DNA of 6,009 bases. Source: Firmicutes bacterium UBA1426 (GTDB lineage Bacteria; Bacillota; Clostridia; Peptostreptococcales; Anaerovoracaceae). The notes under the pieces are model-generated. The model was not told the DNA's origin. It saw only the letters and a program-made list of their open reading frames with translations, and searched no databases. Position numbers and translations under genes: made by a program. Where the stretch lies: NCBI GenBank assembly GCA_002329675.1, contig DCUA01000213.1, positions 1-6,009 of the forward strand, written 5' to 3'. Positions 1-5,949 of this stretch are shown here, piece after piece. How positions within the stretch are numbered: the first letter of the stretch is position 1; every line of letters starts with the position of its first letter.

Positions 1-1124
1 CCTGTACCGCCGATGATACCCACCGTTTCTCCCGATTTAATGGAAAGGTTGATATCCGACAGGACGAGGTTTTTTTCATCTTCCCCGTAGCTGAAGGATA
101 CACCGTCGAAGCGGATGGAGCCATCAGCTTCATCACATACGATCCCTCCATCACAGACATTCTTTGCATCACGGATCGGAATCTCCTCTTCCAGTATTTC
201 AAGAATTCTTGACACAGAGGCCCTGGAGATAACAATATTGATGAACACCATGGCTACCATGATCAAAGACACGAGTATCTGGGTGACATAGCTGAAAAAT
301 CCCATGAGTTCTCCGGTCTGCATTGATCCGGAAATGATCATGTTGCCTCCAAACCAGACAATAGCAACCATGCAGGCGTACATGACAAATTGCATGAGAG
401 GCATGGTGAACACCACTAGCTTTTCTGCACGTCTTTGGCTGTTCTGAAGGAGTTCTGCCGACTCCCGGAACTTTTCGCTTTCATCCTCTTCTCTGACGTA
501 AGCCTTGACAACGCGAATGGCGGTCAGGTTTTCCTGCACCGTAGAATTCAGTTTATCATACTGCTTGAGCATGGCCTGAAACCTGGGAAATGCTTTCGTC
601 ATGATGAGGATCAGACCCGTGGCCAGGAACGGAATGGCCAGGAAGAAGATCAACGACAGCCTGGCGTTGATATATACAGCAATACCGGTAGCACAAATCA
701 GCATCACCGGCGCTCTTACCAGTATCCGGAGCATCATCATAAGTACGCTCTGGGTGTTGGTAACATCGGTGGTAAGGCGTGTTATCAGAGAGGCCGTCCC
801 GAATTTATCCATATTGGAAAAGGCGAACCCCTGAACCTTTTCAAAGAGACCATGACGAAGGTTTTTCGCAAAGCCCATAGCGGCCACTGCTGCAAATCGA
901 CCGGCTGCAGCTCCAAACACCAGCGCCAGCATAGCCATAAGCATCATCGTCCCGCCTACTGTTAATACGTACTTGAGATCACCGTTGGCAATGCCTACAT
1001 CGATGATTTTAGCCATCAGATAGGGAATGAGGACCTCTAAAATGGTCTCTGCCACCACAGCAAGAGGGGCTAAAATCGCATATTTTCTATACTCATCGAA
1101 AAATGAAAACAGTTTTGTAATCAT
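1..1124 (-). CDS. ABC exporter half-transporter (permease fused to ATPase), 3' end cut by window
   Basis: This reading frame starts at ATG 1124 and stays open for 374 codons to the window's left edge. Residues 1-305 look like an exporter-type ABC transmembrane domain with about six hydrophobic helices (near 17-45, 54-78, 129-151, 156-176, 238-262 and 275-300). The intracellular-loop pattern of ABC exporters, ENLTAIRVVKAYVREE, is at 198-213. The nucleotide-binding domain begins near 337 with FDGVSFSYG, whose Tyr346 is the expected A-loop residue that stacks on ATP. The window ends inside Walker A, right after IIGGTG. The family pumps hydrophobic compounds, lipids, peptides or drugs out of the cell as dimers. 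Firmicutes often encode two such halves side by side (YfiB/YfiC-like pairs), so a partner may lie beyond the left edge; that is inference. A strong site, AGGAGG, sits 5 bases before the ATG. A terminator separates it from cheB, so it is probably a separate transcription unit. Substrate unknown. Confidence 0.95.
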   Translation of the reverse strand, partial: MITKLFSFFDEYRKYAILAPLAVVAETILEVLIPYLMAKIIDVGIANGDLKYVLTVGGTMMLMAMLALVFGAAAGRFAAVAAMGFAKNLRHGLFEKVQGFAFSNMDKFGTASLITRLTTDVTNTQSVLMMMLRILVRAPVMLICATGIAVYINARLSLIFFLAIPFLATGLILIMTKAFPRFQAMLKQYDKLNSTVQENLTAIRVVKAYVREEDESEKFRESAELLQNSQRRAEKLVVFTMPLMQFVMYACMVAIVWFGGNMIISGSMQTGELMGFFSYVTQILVSLIMVAMVFINIVISRASVSRILEILEEEIPIRDAKNVCDGGIVCDEADGSIRFDGVSFSYGEDEKNLVLSDINLSIKSGETVGIIGGT

Positions 1125-1150
1125 AAGTCCTCCTATTTTCTCAGAAGGAT

Positions 1151-1159
1151 ATTGTAACA
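1151..1159 (-). promoter_or_regulatory. Candidate extended -10 promoter for the ABC exporter gene
   Basis: On the minus strand this reads TGTTACAAT, a TGn extension joined to TACAAT (one mismatch to TATAAT). No good -35 hexamer lies 16-18 bases upstream, as is usual for extended -10 promoters. Transcription would start near 1144, giving a leader of about 20 bases that just holds the ribosome binding site. The position just after the cheB terminator supports an independent start, but the call rests on a short motif. Confidence 0.4.
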
Positions 1160-1170
1160 TAAAACTGATC

Positions 1171-1213
1171 ACAAAGACAGACCCCGCGGCTCATACTTTT
1201 TCCACGGGGTCTG
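1171..1213 (-). terminator. Intrinsic terminator after cheB
   Basis: CAGACCCCG (1178-1186) pairs perfectly with CGGGGTCTG (1205-1213), and two more pairs (1188-1189 with 1202-1203) form after one mismatch. The loop is 12 bases. On the minus strand the stem is followed by TCTTTGT (1171-1177), an imperfect U-tract. It lies 17 bases past the tandem TAA TAA stops of cheB and before the next promoter, where an operon end is expected. The interrupted U-tract suggests incomplete termination is possible. Confidence 0.75.
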
Positions 1214-1229
1214 CATTTCTGATGGTTTA

Positions 1230-2267
1230 TTAGCAGTCGAGAGAAAGTCTTCTGCAAATCTCTTCTGCAATCTGATCAAGTGGCAATTGTTTACTGACAG
1301 CTCCTATGTTGTTGGCAACCATGGGCATCCCGTATACCACAGAGGAGGCCTCATCCTGGCCTATAGTATAGGCTCCTTGCTTTCTCATCTCCAGCAAGCC
1401 ATCGGCTCCGTCCCTGCCCATTCCGGTAAGAATGACTCCTATGGCATTTTCCTTAGCGACCTTTGCCACAGAATCGAACAGAACATCTACTGAAGGGCAG
1501 TGACCGCTTACCTTCTCACCGGCCTTGCAGGTGACATACATACCGGATGATCTGCTTTCCAATCGCATGTGGTATTCTCCCGGAGCCACCAGGACCCTTC
1601 CCGGCACAACAACATCTCCGTCCTCTGCCTCCTTTACCTCCAGCACGCAGGAGTTGTTCAGTCTCTCCGCATACAATCTTGTAAAGACCGGAGGCATATG
1701 CTGTACGATGAGAATTCCCGGCGTGTTCTTAGGCAGGGTTTTGATGATGTTGTATATCGCTTCCGTTCCTCCGGTGGAAGCACCTATGGCAATTATTTTT
1801 TTCGCTATGTCACTTGAAAAGCCTGAACCGGTCGAGCCTGCTTTATCCGCCTTCTTGAAATTTCCCACTTTTGCTGTGGAAGCGATCTTTATCTTTGTGA
1901 TGATCTCACGGATAAAGGACTCCAGTGTGCCTGACCGGAAAGTCTCCGGCTTAGTGACGAAATCAACGGCCCCTGCATCCAGGGCATCAAATACCTTGTC
2001 TCCGATGGAACTGATAACGACGACCGGAACCGGATATTGGGGCATAAGCTTCTTTAAGAACGCGATCCCGTCCATTTTTGGCAATTCAATATCCAGAGTC
2101 ACTACATCCGGTCTCAGTTCAATAATCTTTTCGCTTGCTTCATAGACATCCTTTGCTGTCCCAACCACTTCTATGGAGGCATCTTTTGCAATCTCTCTTG
2201 CCAGTGTTTCGCGGAATAACAGAGAATCTTCCACAACCAGCACGTTGATTTTCGTCACTTTTCTCAA
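1230..2267 (-). CDS. cheB: Chemotaxis response regulator protein-glutamate methylesterase/glutamine deamidase CheB
   Basis: CheB removes methyl groups from receptor glutamates and deamidates receptor glutamines, resetting sensitivity during adaptation. The 345-residue product has the standard two-domain layout. The receiver domain (about 7-125) has the acidic pair Glu13-Asp14, phosphoacceptor Asp59 in TLDIELPKMDG, Ser86 and Lys106. A variable linker (about 126-156) leads to the methylesterase domain (157-343) with the catalytic triad Ser164 (GASTGG), His190 (QHMP) and Asp286 (GMGRDGA). All key residues are intact and the length is normal. The start is TTG at 2267: an AAAGGAG site (2277-2283) lies 9 bases upstream, and the methionine shown for codon 1 is encoded by TTG. 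The gene begins 14 bases after the receptor stop and its ribosome site overlaps that stop, suggesting coupled translation. It ends with tandem TAA stops before a terminator. No CheR methyltransferase is in view. Confidence 0.97.
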   Translation of the reverse strand: MRKVTKINVLVVEDSLLFRETLAREIAKDASIEVVGTAKDVYEASEKIIELRPDVVTLDIELPKMDGIAFLKKLMPQYPVPVVVISSIGDKVFDALDAGAVDFVTKPETFRSGTLESFIREIITKIKIASTAKVGNFKKADKAGSTGSGFSSDIAKKIIAIGASTGGTEAIYNIIKTLPKNTPGILIVQHMPPVFTRLYAERLNNSCVLEVKEAEDGDVVVPGRVLVAPGEYHMRLESRSSGMYVTCKAGEKVSGHCPSVDVLFDSVAKVAKENAIGVILTGMGRDGADGLLEMRKQGAYTIGQDEASSVVYGMPMVANNIGAVSKQLPLDQIAEEICRRLSLDC

Positions 2268-2276
2268 AAGTCGGAT

Positions 2277-2283
2277 CTCCTTT
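2277..2283 (-). promoter_or_regulatory. Ribosome binding site of cheB, overlapping the receptor stop codon
   Basis: The minus strand reads TAAAGGAG across 2277-2284: the receptor's TAA stop (2282-2284) shares bases with the AAAGGAG site. The 9-base spacing to TTG 2267 supports that non-ATG start over the in-frame GTG at codon 4 (18 bases away). The overlap favours re-initiation by ribosomes finishing the receptor. Confidence 0.75.
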
Positions 2284-4894
2284 AGTACTTGTCAAATTCA
2301 TTGTCATCCAACAGGATTTTCGGCATAGCCGGAGGTTCGATCATGGGAGTTTCCGTCTCCCCGGCTATTTCATCTGTCTCATTTTCATCCCCATTACATT
2401 CTAACAGCTTTGGTTCATTGTCCACGTTTTGCTGATACAACCTGAACTTATTTACTCTTTCCTTCAACAACTCTGCCTGGCTGGAAAGCTCTTCACTCGC
2501 CGCCGCGCTTTCTTCTGCCGTTGCAGAGTTATTCTGAACCACCTGGGACACTTGCTCGATACCCATGTTGATCTGTGCAATGCCCGAGGCCTGTTCGTTG
2601 GATGCATTGGCAATATCTCCAATAAGATCCGCAGCTTTTTCCACTTCCGTAACAATGCTCTTTAATGCTGCGGCTGTTTCGTTTGCAATCTTTGTACCGG
2701 CCTGCACCTTATGAATGGATCCTTCGATGAGTTCCGTAGTTTCGGAGGCCGCACTGGCACTTCTTGCTGCAAGGCTTCTGACCTCTTCAGCGACTACAGC
2801 GAAACCTTTTCCGTGTTGTCCCGCTCTGGCTGCTTCTACCGCTGCGTTGAGAGCCAGGATGTTCGTCTGGAAGGCGATATCATCAATCACCTTAATGATC
2901 TTAGAAATGTTCATGGAGGACTCGTTGATGGCTTCCATAGAAGTCAGCATTTCCTTCATATGCTCATCGCCTCGGATGGCATTATCCTTGGCAGTGTTTG
3001 CCAGCTCACTCGCCTTATTGGCATTGCCTGCATTTTGTTTGGTCTGAGCCGCAATTTCCGAAATGGATGCCGTCAGTTCTTCTATGGAACTTGCCTGCTC
3101 CGTGGACCCCTGGGATAAAGCCTGGCTTCCGTCTGAAACCTGCCGTGATCCGCTGGAGACCTGTTCTGCAGCCTCGTTGATATCTCCCAGTATCTCACTT
3201 AAAGATCTGATGATGTGGTTCATGGAATCTTTGATTTCGAGAAAATCTCCCCGGTATTCTGCTGTGATCTCCAGATCCAGATTTCCGCCGGCAATTTCCG
3301 AAAGAACATTAGATATGTCTTTCACCATGGCAGTGATTCCTTCGGTGGCCTGTTCGAGGCTTTCGTATAAAGCTTTGAAGGTTTGATACTCGGTCTCTGT
3401 GTACTCGTTGCCTTCTCCAAAGCTGTAATCCAGATTCAACTGACCTTGTGCCAGGAGGTTAAGCTTCTCTACAAGGCGCTCAGATTCCTCTTTTTGGTAC
3501 TTATCTGCTTCTACAATGAGGGTGTCGTCCTGCATGAGTTCTATATATCCGATCTTTTCGCCCGACGCATTATGGATGTACTCTGTATTCACACGGTAGT
3601 GCTTGCCTTCCTCGCTGAAGGAGGTCTCATGGATCCCTCTTTCCAGACATTCGATTCCGCAGGACTCTGTATTGCAGATATTGGCTTCTCTATTTGAACA
3701 TGGTTTTCCGATGGCATCAGCCCTCTCATAACCGATCACATCTTCTACAGCTTTATTAATGAATAACCAGTTTCTGTTCATGTCTGTCACAGATACGGGG
3801 AATGGAACGGCATCAATGATCTCTTCAAACAGATATACTTTTGCCGCCATTACTTCTGCAGTACGGTTGAAGCCTTGTATAATACTCTTGTATTCACCGT
3901 CAAACTTCTGCTCATCTCCGCGAATATGAAGATCGCCTTTTGCAGTAGCATCTGACATCTTATCCAGCTCAGCCCTCAGGTTTCTGAGAGTCTCCACCAC
4001 AGATGCCATGCATTCAGCCAGAACGTCTTTGTCCGACCTGGGTACAATATCCAGGCTCAAATCCCCTGCGGCAATCTTCAGAGCTGCTTCCGACTGGCCC
4101 TTGACATTGTCCACTATGTTCTGGAAAGCTGTGATCAGCTCATCCACTTCATAGGTATTGTTGTTCTTATCAAGCTCCGTATCCACGTCTCCCACGGCCA
4201 GCCTGTTTGCGGCCAGAACAAGACCTTTGATGGGTTTGCTCACTATATGAGAAATCAGAAAACCGATCGCAACGGCCAATATGACAACAGCTACGGACAG
4301 AGCCATCATACCGAAAACAACTTTCCCTGCCCGGTCTCTTTTATCCTTGATAAAAGTATCTGCGTAATCCATTTTCATTGATGACAGTACATATATGTTG
4401 TCCTGCACTGCGTTAAATGCTTTGCCCAGATCCGATCCATCTTTCAGCATCTCTATAGCCAGTTCTGTGTCACCCCGCACGATAGCTGCGGTCAGATCAT
4501 CGATCAGCGGATACAACTTCAGGAGGTTGTTCATGTAAGTCTGAAACTCTGCTCTTCCTGCCTCTGTCTTCCAGGATTCTTCCATTATCTGCAGATTGTA
4601 TTCTGCAATTTCGTTCTTCCTGGCGAATACTTTCTGCAGCTCTTCCTTCATAAGCTCCTCCGAATCAGCCAGGAGGGCATCTCTTAGAATGACCCGCAAG
4701 CGATGGAAAGAATCAGTGATGCCGGTGATTGTTCCCATTGGCATTACAACCACTTCATCCAGGTCCTGATAGTCATTGGACATTACAGTGACATTGATAA
4801 CACCGATGGCACCTATCACTCCGGATAACATTGCTACGATCAGGAAACCGCAAAGCAATTTTGTTCTCAGTTTAAACTTATGTAAGTCTGACAT
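2282..4894 (-). CDS. Methyl-accepting chemotaxis protein with 4-helix sensor, multiple HAMP modules and a Cys-cluster PAS domain
   Basis: This 870-residue transmembrane chemoreceptor is longer than the 500-700 residues usual for the family. In order: TM1 about 13-35; an outside helical ligand-binding domain of four-helix-bundle type, 36-190; TM2 about 192-214; HAMP 216-268; two more HAMP-like modules, about 269-310 ([10 protein letters not shown]) and 311-352 (ATAKGDLHI); a PAS domain, about 353-460, with Cys399, Cys407, Cys412 and Cys416; two further HAMP-like modules, about 470-525 ([11 protein letters not shown]) and 526-570 ([11 protein letters not shown]); then the signalling coiled coil, 575-815. 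The hairpin tip [18 protein letters not shown] (675-692) is the conserved surface that binds CheW and CheA. An acidic, proline-containing tail (821-870) ends in DDNEFDKY. The start is ATG 4894, with AGGAGGT 6 bases upstream. The gene sits between cheW and cheB, so its partners are made with it. The ligand is not evident; the extra HAMP assignments are by eye and less certain than the overall call. Confidence 0.96.
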   Translation of the reverse strand: MSDLHKFKLRTKLLCGFLIVAMLSGVIGAIGVINVTVMSNDYQDLDEVVVMPMGTITGITDSFHRLRVILRDALLADSEELMKEELQKVFARKNEIAEYNLQIMEESWKTEAGRAEFQTYMNNLLKLYPLIDDLTAAIVRGDTELAIEMLKDGSDLGKAFNAVQDNIYVLSSMKMDYADTFIKDKRDRAGKVVFGMMALSVAVVILAVAIGFLISHIVSKPIKGLVLAANRLAVGDVDTELDKNNNTYEVDELITAFQNIVDNVKGQSEAALKIAAGDLSLDIVPRSDKDVLAECMASVVETLRNLRAELDKMSDATAKGDLHIRGDEQKFDGEYKSIIQGFNRTAEVMAAKVYLFEEIIDAVPFPVSVTDMNRNWLFINKAVEDVIGYERADAIGKPCSNREANICNTESCGIECLERGIHETSFSEEGKHYRVNTEYIHNASGEKIGYIELMQDDTLIVEADKYQKEESERLVEKLNLLAQGQLNLDYSFGEGNEYTETEYQTFKALYESLEQATEGITAMVKDISNVLSEIAGGNLDLEITAEYRGDFLEIKDSMNHIIRSLSEILGDINEAAEQVSSGSRQVSDGSQALSQGSTEQASSIEELTASISEIAAQTKQNAGNANKASELANTAKDNAIRGDEHMKEMLTSMEAINESSMNISKIIKVIDDIAFQTNILALNAAVEAARAGQHGKGFAVVAEEVRSLAARSASAASETTELIEGSIHKVQAGTKIANETAAALKSIVTEVEKAADLIGDIANASNEQASGIAQINMGIEQVSQVVQNNSATAEESAAASEELSSQAELLKERVNKFRLYQQNVDNEPKLLECNGDENETDEIAGETETPMIEPPAMPKILLDDNEFDKY

Positions 4895-4900
4895 GGTTTT

Positions 4901-4907
4901 ACCTCCT
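4901..4907 (-). promoter_or_regulatory. Ribosome binding site of the receptor gene, overlapping the cheW stop codon
   Basis: The minus strand reads TAGGAGGT at 4901-4908, so the cheW TAG stop (4906-4908) lies within a near-perfect anti-16S match. Spacing to the receptor ATG is 6 bases. The arrangement mirrors the receptor-cheB junction and favours translational coupling. Confidence 0.85.
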
Positions 4908-5397
4908 ACTGTATCCCTTCTATGATTTCCATCTCATCGTTTTTCAGGAGCTTCTCACAGTCCAAAAGCAACTGAACGTTTCCTCCTGATTTGCCGATGC
5001 CCTTAATGTATCTGTTTTCAAACCCGGTCTTGCTCGCAGGAGGCGCGGCGATTTCGCCATCCTCAAAGGTCAGGACTTCATCCACCTTGTCGACGATCAG
5101 GCCCACAGATACGTCGTTGATATCAATCACGATAATGCATGTCCTGTCATTGTACTCGATGGGCTCTCTTCCGAATTTCAGCCTTACGTCGATCACAGGA
5201 ATGATTTTTCCTCTCAGATTGGTGATTCCCTTCACATATTCAGGGACTTCCGGAACTTTTGTAATTGACTGAATACCGATGATTTCCGTTACGTATAGAA
5301 TTTCAATGCCATAGACCTCATTTTCTATGGTAAAGGTGAGAAACCTTCCATGTTGAGTTTCTTCACCGACTTTTTTGTTTTCATCAAGTGTCGACAT
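4906..5397 (-). CDS. cheW: Chemotaxis coupling protein CheW
   Basis: CheW links receptor tips to the histidine kinase CheA in the membrane-associated signalling array. The 163-residue product covers a single CheW domain (about 16-155): [15 protein letters not shown] opens the first beta barrel, [20 protein letters not shown] (51-70) contains the conserved NLRG turn (60-63) used in receptor and kinase contacts, and [12 protein letters not shown] (98-109) is a typical core strand-helix segment. Length is normal for a stand-alone CheW. An in-frame ATG 27 codons upstream (5478) is open but lies inside the promoter spacer, so it cannot be on the transcript. ATG 5397 has AAGGAG 7 bases upstream and gives the usual short N-terminus. 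It is the first gene of the operon, 11 bases before the receptor. No CheA is encoded in the window, so the kinase must come from elsewhere. Confidence 0.96.
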   Translation of the reverse strand: MSTLDENKKVGEETQHGRFLTFTIENEVYGIEILYVTEIIGIQSITKVPEVPEYVKGITNLRGKIIPVIDVRLKFGREPIEYNDRTCIIVIDINDVSVGLIVDKVDEVLTFEDGEIAAPPASKTGFENRYIKGIGKSGGNVQLLLDCEKLLKNDEMEIIEGIQ

Positions 5398-5404
5398 ATC
5401 TAAG

Positions 5405-5410
5405 CTCCTT
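5405..5410 (-). promoter_or_regulatory. Ribosome binding site that fixes the cheW start
   Basis: AAGGAG on the minus strand, 7 bases before ATG 5397. No comparable site precedes the upstream in-frame ATG at 5478, so the shorter 163-residue form is the supported one. Confidence 0.85.
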
Positions 5411-5457
5411 CCGTGTATTGCTGCAGTATAAAATAGCTCTGTAATCTGCTCTATTGT

Positions 5458-5484
5458 ATATCGGCCACCGTTTCTCAAACTTTA
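5458..5484 (-). promoter_or_regulatory. Sigma-D (sigma-28 / FliA-type) motility promoter of the cheW-receptor-cheB operon
   Basis: The minus strand has TAAA (5481-5484), exactly 15 bases of spacer, then GCCGATAT (5458-5465). This matches the known Bacillus sigma-D consensus TAAA-N15-GCCGATAT at every position. Transcription should start near 5450-5452, leaving a leader of about 55 bases before cheW. It implies that this receptor module is expressed with late flagellar and chemotaxis genes. No second promoter of similar quality is seen inside the operon. Confidence 0.9.
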
Positions 5485-5499
5485 GCAAAGTATTAAGAA

Positions 5500-5534
5500 G
5501 GTGGCAGGGGTGGCAGGGGGAGACGGTGGCAGGG
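5500..5534 (+). repeat. Three direct copies of GGTGGCAGGG
   Basis: GGTGGCAGGG occurs at 5500-5509, 5509-5518 and 5525-5534. A shorter copy (GGTGGCA) is at 5626-5632 and an inverted copy (CCCTGCCACC) at 5645-5654. The array starts 15 bases upstream of the sigma-D -35 element. The third copy is also the left arm of the inverted-repeat element, so the first two may be duplicated element ends. Confidence 0.85.
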
Positions 5535-5654
5535 TGACGTTTATTTACCACCAAATAAAAAGCGCCGGAGTAACAGACTTTGTAGACTCCGGCATGGGTG
5601 GTATTACAGATTCAATTCTAAACCAGGTGGCAAACGAAACGTCCCCCTGCCACC
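5525..5654. repeat. REP/MITE-like element bounded by 18-base inverted repeats
   Basis: The left arm GGTGGCAGGGTGACGTTT (5525-5542) and right arm AAACGTCCCCCTGCCACC (5637-5654) are inverted copies with one mismatch in 18. Nested inside are TACCACC/GGTGGTA (5546-5552 with 5597-5603) and GCCGGAGT/ACTCCGGC (5564-5571 with 5586-5593), so the 130 bases could fold into a long multi-stem structure. Dispersed repeats with a GGCAGGGGGACG-type core and inverted partners are familiar in clostridial genomes and have been tied to REP-associated tyrosine transposases (RAYT). Assigning this copy to that group is from memory and unverified. No transposase lies within it and no target-site duplication is obvious. 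Confidence 0.65.
5553..5593 (-). terminator. Intrinsic terminator (minus strand) inside the inverted-repeat element
   Basis: GCCGGAGT and ACTCCGGC form a perfect GC-rich 8-pair stem (5564-5571 with 5586-5593) with a 14-base loop. On the minus strand it is followed by GCTTTTTATTT (5553-5563), a good U-tract. It would stop leftward transcripts before they reach the sigma-D promoter, insulating the chemotaxis operon. It may belong to a lost upstream gene or to the repeat element itself. Confidence 0.75.
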
Positions 5655-5662
5655 TAGACTTC

Positions 5663-5680
5663 TGCAATTTTTTTATTGCA
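5663..5680. repeat. Small AT-rich hairpin
   Basis: TGCAAT (5663-5668) and ATTGCA (5675-5680) are perfect inverted copies around six T residues. The stem is weak and lies just outside the right arm of the larger element. It overlaps the end of the 12-codon frame. Confidence 0.45.
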
Positions 5681-5711
5681 ATGTCCTGTAATGATCAACG
5701 AATTTACTCAT
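5673..5711 (-). pseudogene. 12-codon open frame, possible relic of a J-domain gene start
   Basis: ATG 5711 begins MSKFVDHYRTLQ and stops at TAA 5673-5675. An AGGG lies 7 bases upstream, and a candidate extended -10 promoter lies about 95 bases upstream. The peptide resembles the first residues of DnaJ-like proteins, which often open with an F-x-D-Y-Y-x-x-L pattern. The frame ends 19 bases before the inverted-repeat element, so the element or a related deletion could have removed the rest. Twelve residues are too few to prove homology; a tiny leader peptide or chance are equally open. Confidence 0.2.
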
Positions 5712-5773
5712 CCTGATACCCTGTCTGCAATGTTATTGTAAATGATGGCTACAAATGATTACTATAAAGATTA

Positions 5774-5794
5774 CCGGGTTCAAAACCATCCCGG
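5774..5794. repeat. Short GC hairpin
   Basis: CCGGG (5774-5778) and CCCGG (5790-5794) can pair around an 11-base loop, with an alternative inner GGTT/AACC pairing. Neither strand has a clear U-tract after it, so it is not called a terminator. It would fall in the 5' leader of a transcript from the promoter at 5806-5814. Confidence 0.4.
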
Positions 5795-5805
5795 CTTTAC
5801 AGAAT

Positions 5806-5814
5806 ATTATACCA
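5806..5814 (-). promoter_or_regulatory. Candidate extended -10 promoter, leftward
   Basis: The minus strand reads TGGTATAAT: a perfect TATAAT with a TGn extension. No clear -35 lies 16-18 bases upstream, which extended -10 promoters tolerate. A transcript starting near 5799 would run over the 12-codon frame and end at the terminator at 5553-5593, making about 240 bases. This may be a remnant of a lost gene or a small RNA promoter. Confidence 0.4.
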
Positions 5815-5837
5815 TTATTCGACAGAAAACACCATAG

Positions 5838-5849
5838 AAAAGGCCTTTT
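5838..5849. repeat. Perfect 12-base palindrome
   Basis: AAAAGGCCTTTT, with no loop, so it is unlikely to be an RNA hairpin. It lies upstream of the TATAAT candidate (5806-5811), near its -35 zone, where it could be a protein-binding site, but nothing else supports that. Confidence 0.25.
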
Positions 5850-5899
5850 GAAGGTAAATCTTGGGAATGCGAGGGAATCAAAATTTTGTGCAAAAAATG

Positions 5900-5914
5900 G
5901 AGTTATGTGTGGAT
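5900..5914 (+). repeat. Copy A of a GAGTTATGTGTGGAT motif
   Basis: GAGTTATGTGTGGAT matches copy B (5952-5965, one difference) in the same orientation and copy C (5990-6003, inverted) with one difference over the shared 14 bases. The core is GAGTTRTGTRTGGA. Copies A and B are 52 bases apart. Confidence 0.7.
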
Positions 5915-5949
5915 CAATAGTTAGAAAACAGTCCTTTCTATGTAAAAAT

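Noticed and set aside
1525..2145. 206-codon plus-strand open frame opposite cheB
   Set aside because: It is antisense to a gene with all CheB catalytic and receiver residues intact, and has no family features of its own; the same applies to long plus-strand frames opposite the ABC and receptor genes.
5425..5430. TATACT as a second, housekeeping promoter for cheW
   Set aside because: The hexamer about 17 bases upstream is a poor -35 match and there is no TGn extension; the sigma-D promoter is far stronger.
5398..5478. 27-codon N-terminal extension of CheW starting at ATG 5478
   Set aside because: The ATG lies within the spacer of the sigma-D promoter, has no ribosome binding site, and the extension does not resemble CheW. 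ATG 5397 has AAGGAG at ideal spacing.
5500..5654. CRISPR array suggested by the repeated GGTGGCAGGG units
   Set aside because: The units are only 10 bases, overlap or are separated by 0-6 bases, and one copy is inverted; there are no regular spacers.
5501..5716. Plus-strand 71-codon open frame across the inverted-repeat element
   Set aside because: It starts at a GTG inside the G-rich repeat, has no ribosome binding site, and is made mostly of repeat arms and hairpin sequence.
5774..5794. tRNA T-arm-like GGGTTCAAAACC
   Set aside because: The five bases on each side of the TTCAAAA loop do not pair as a T-stem, and no acceptor, D or anticodon arms are found around it.
5742..5837. Plus-strand 31-codon frame (MMATNDYYKDYRVQNHPG...)
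   Set aside because: The composition is protein-like, but there is no Shine-Dalgarno sequence or plus-strand promoter, and no family is recognised. Possibly chance in an AT-rich spacer.
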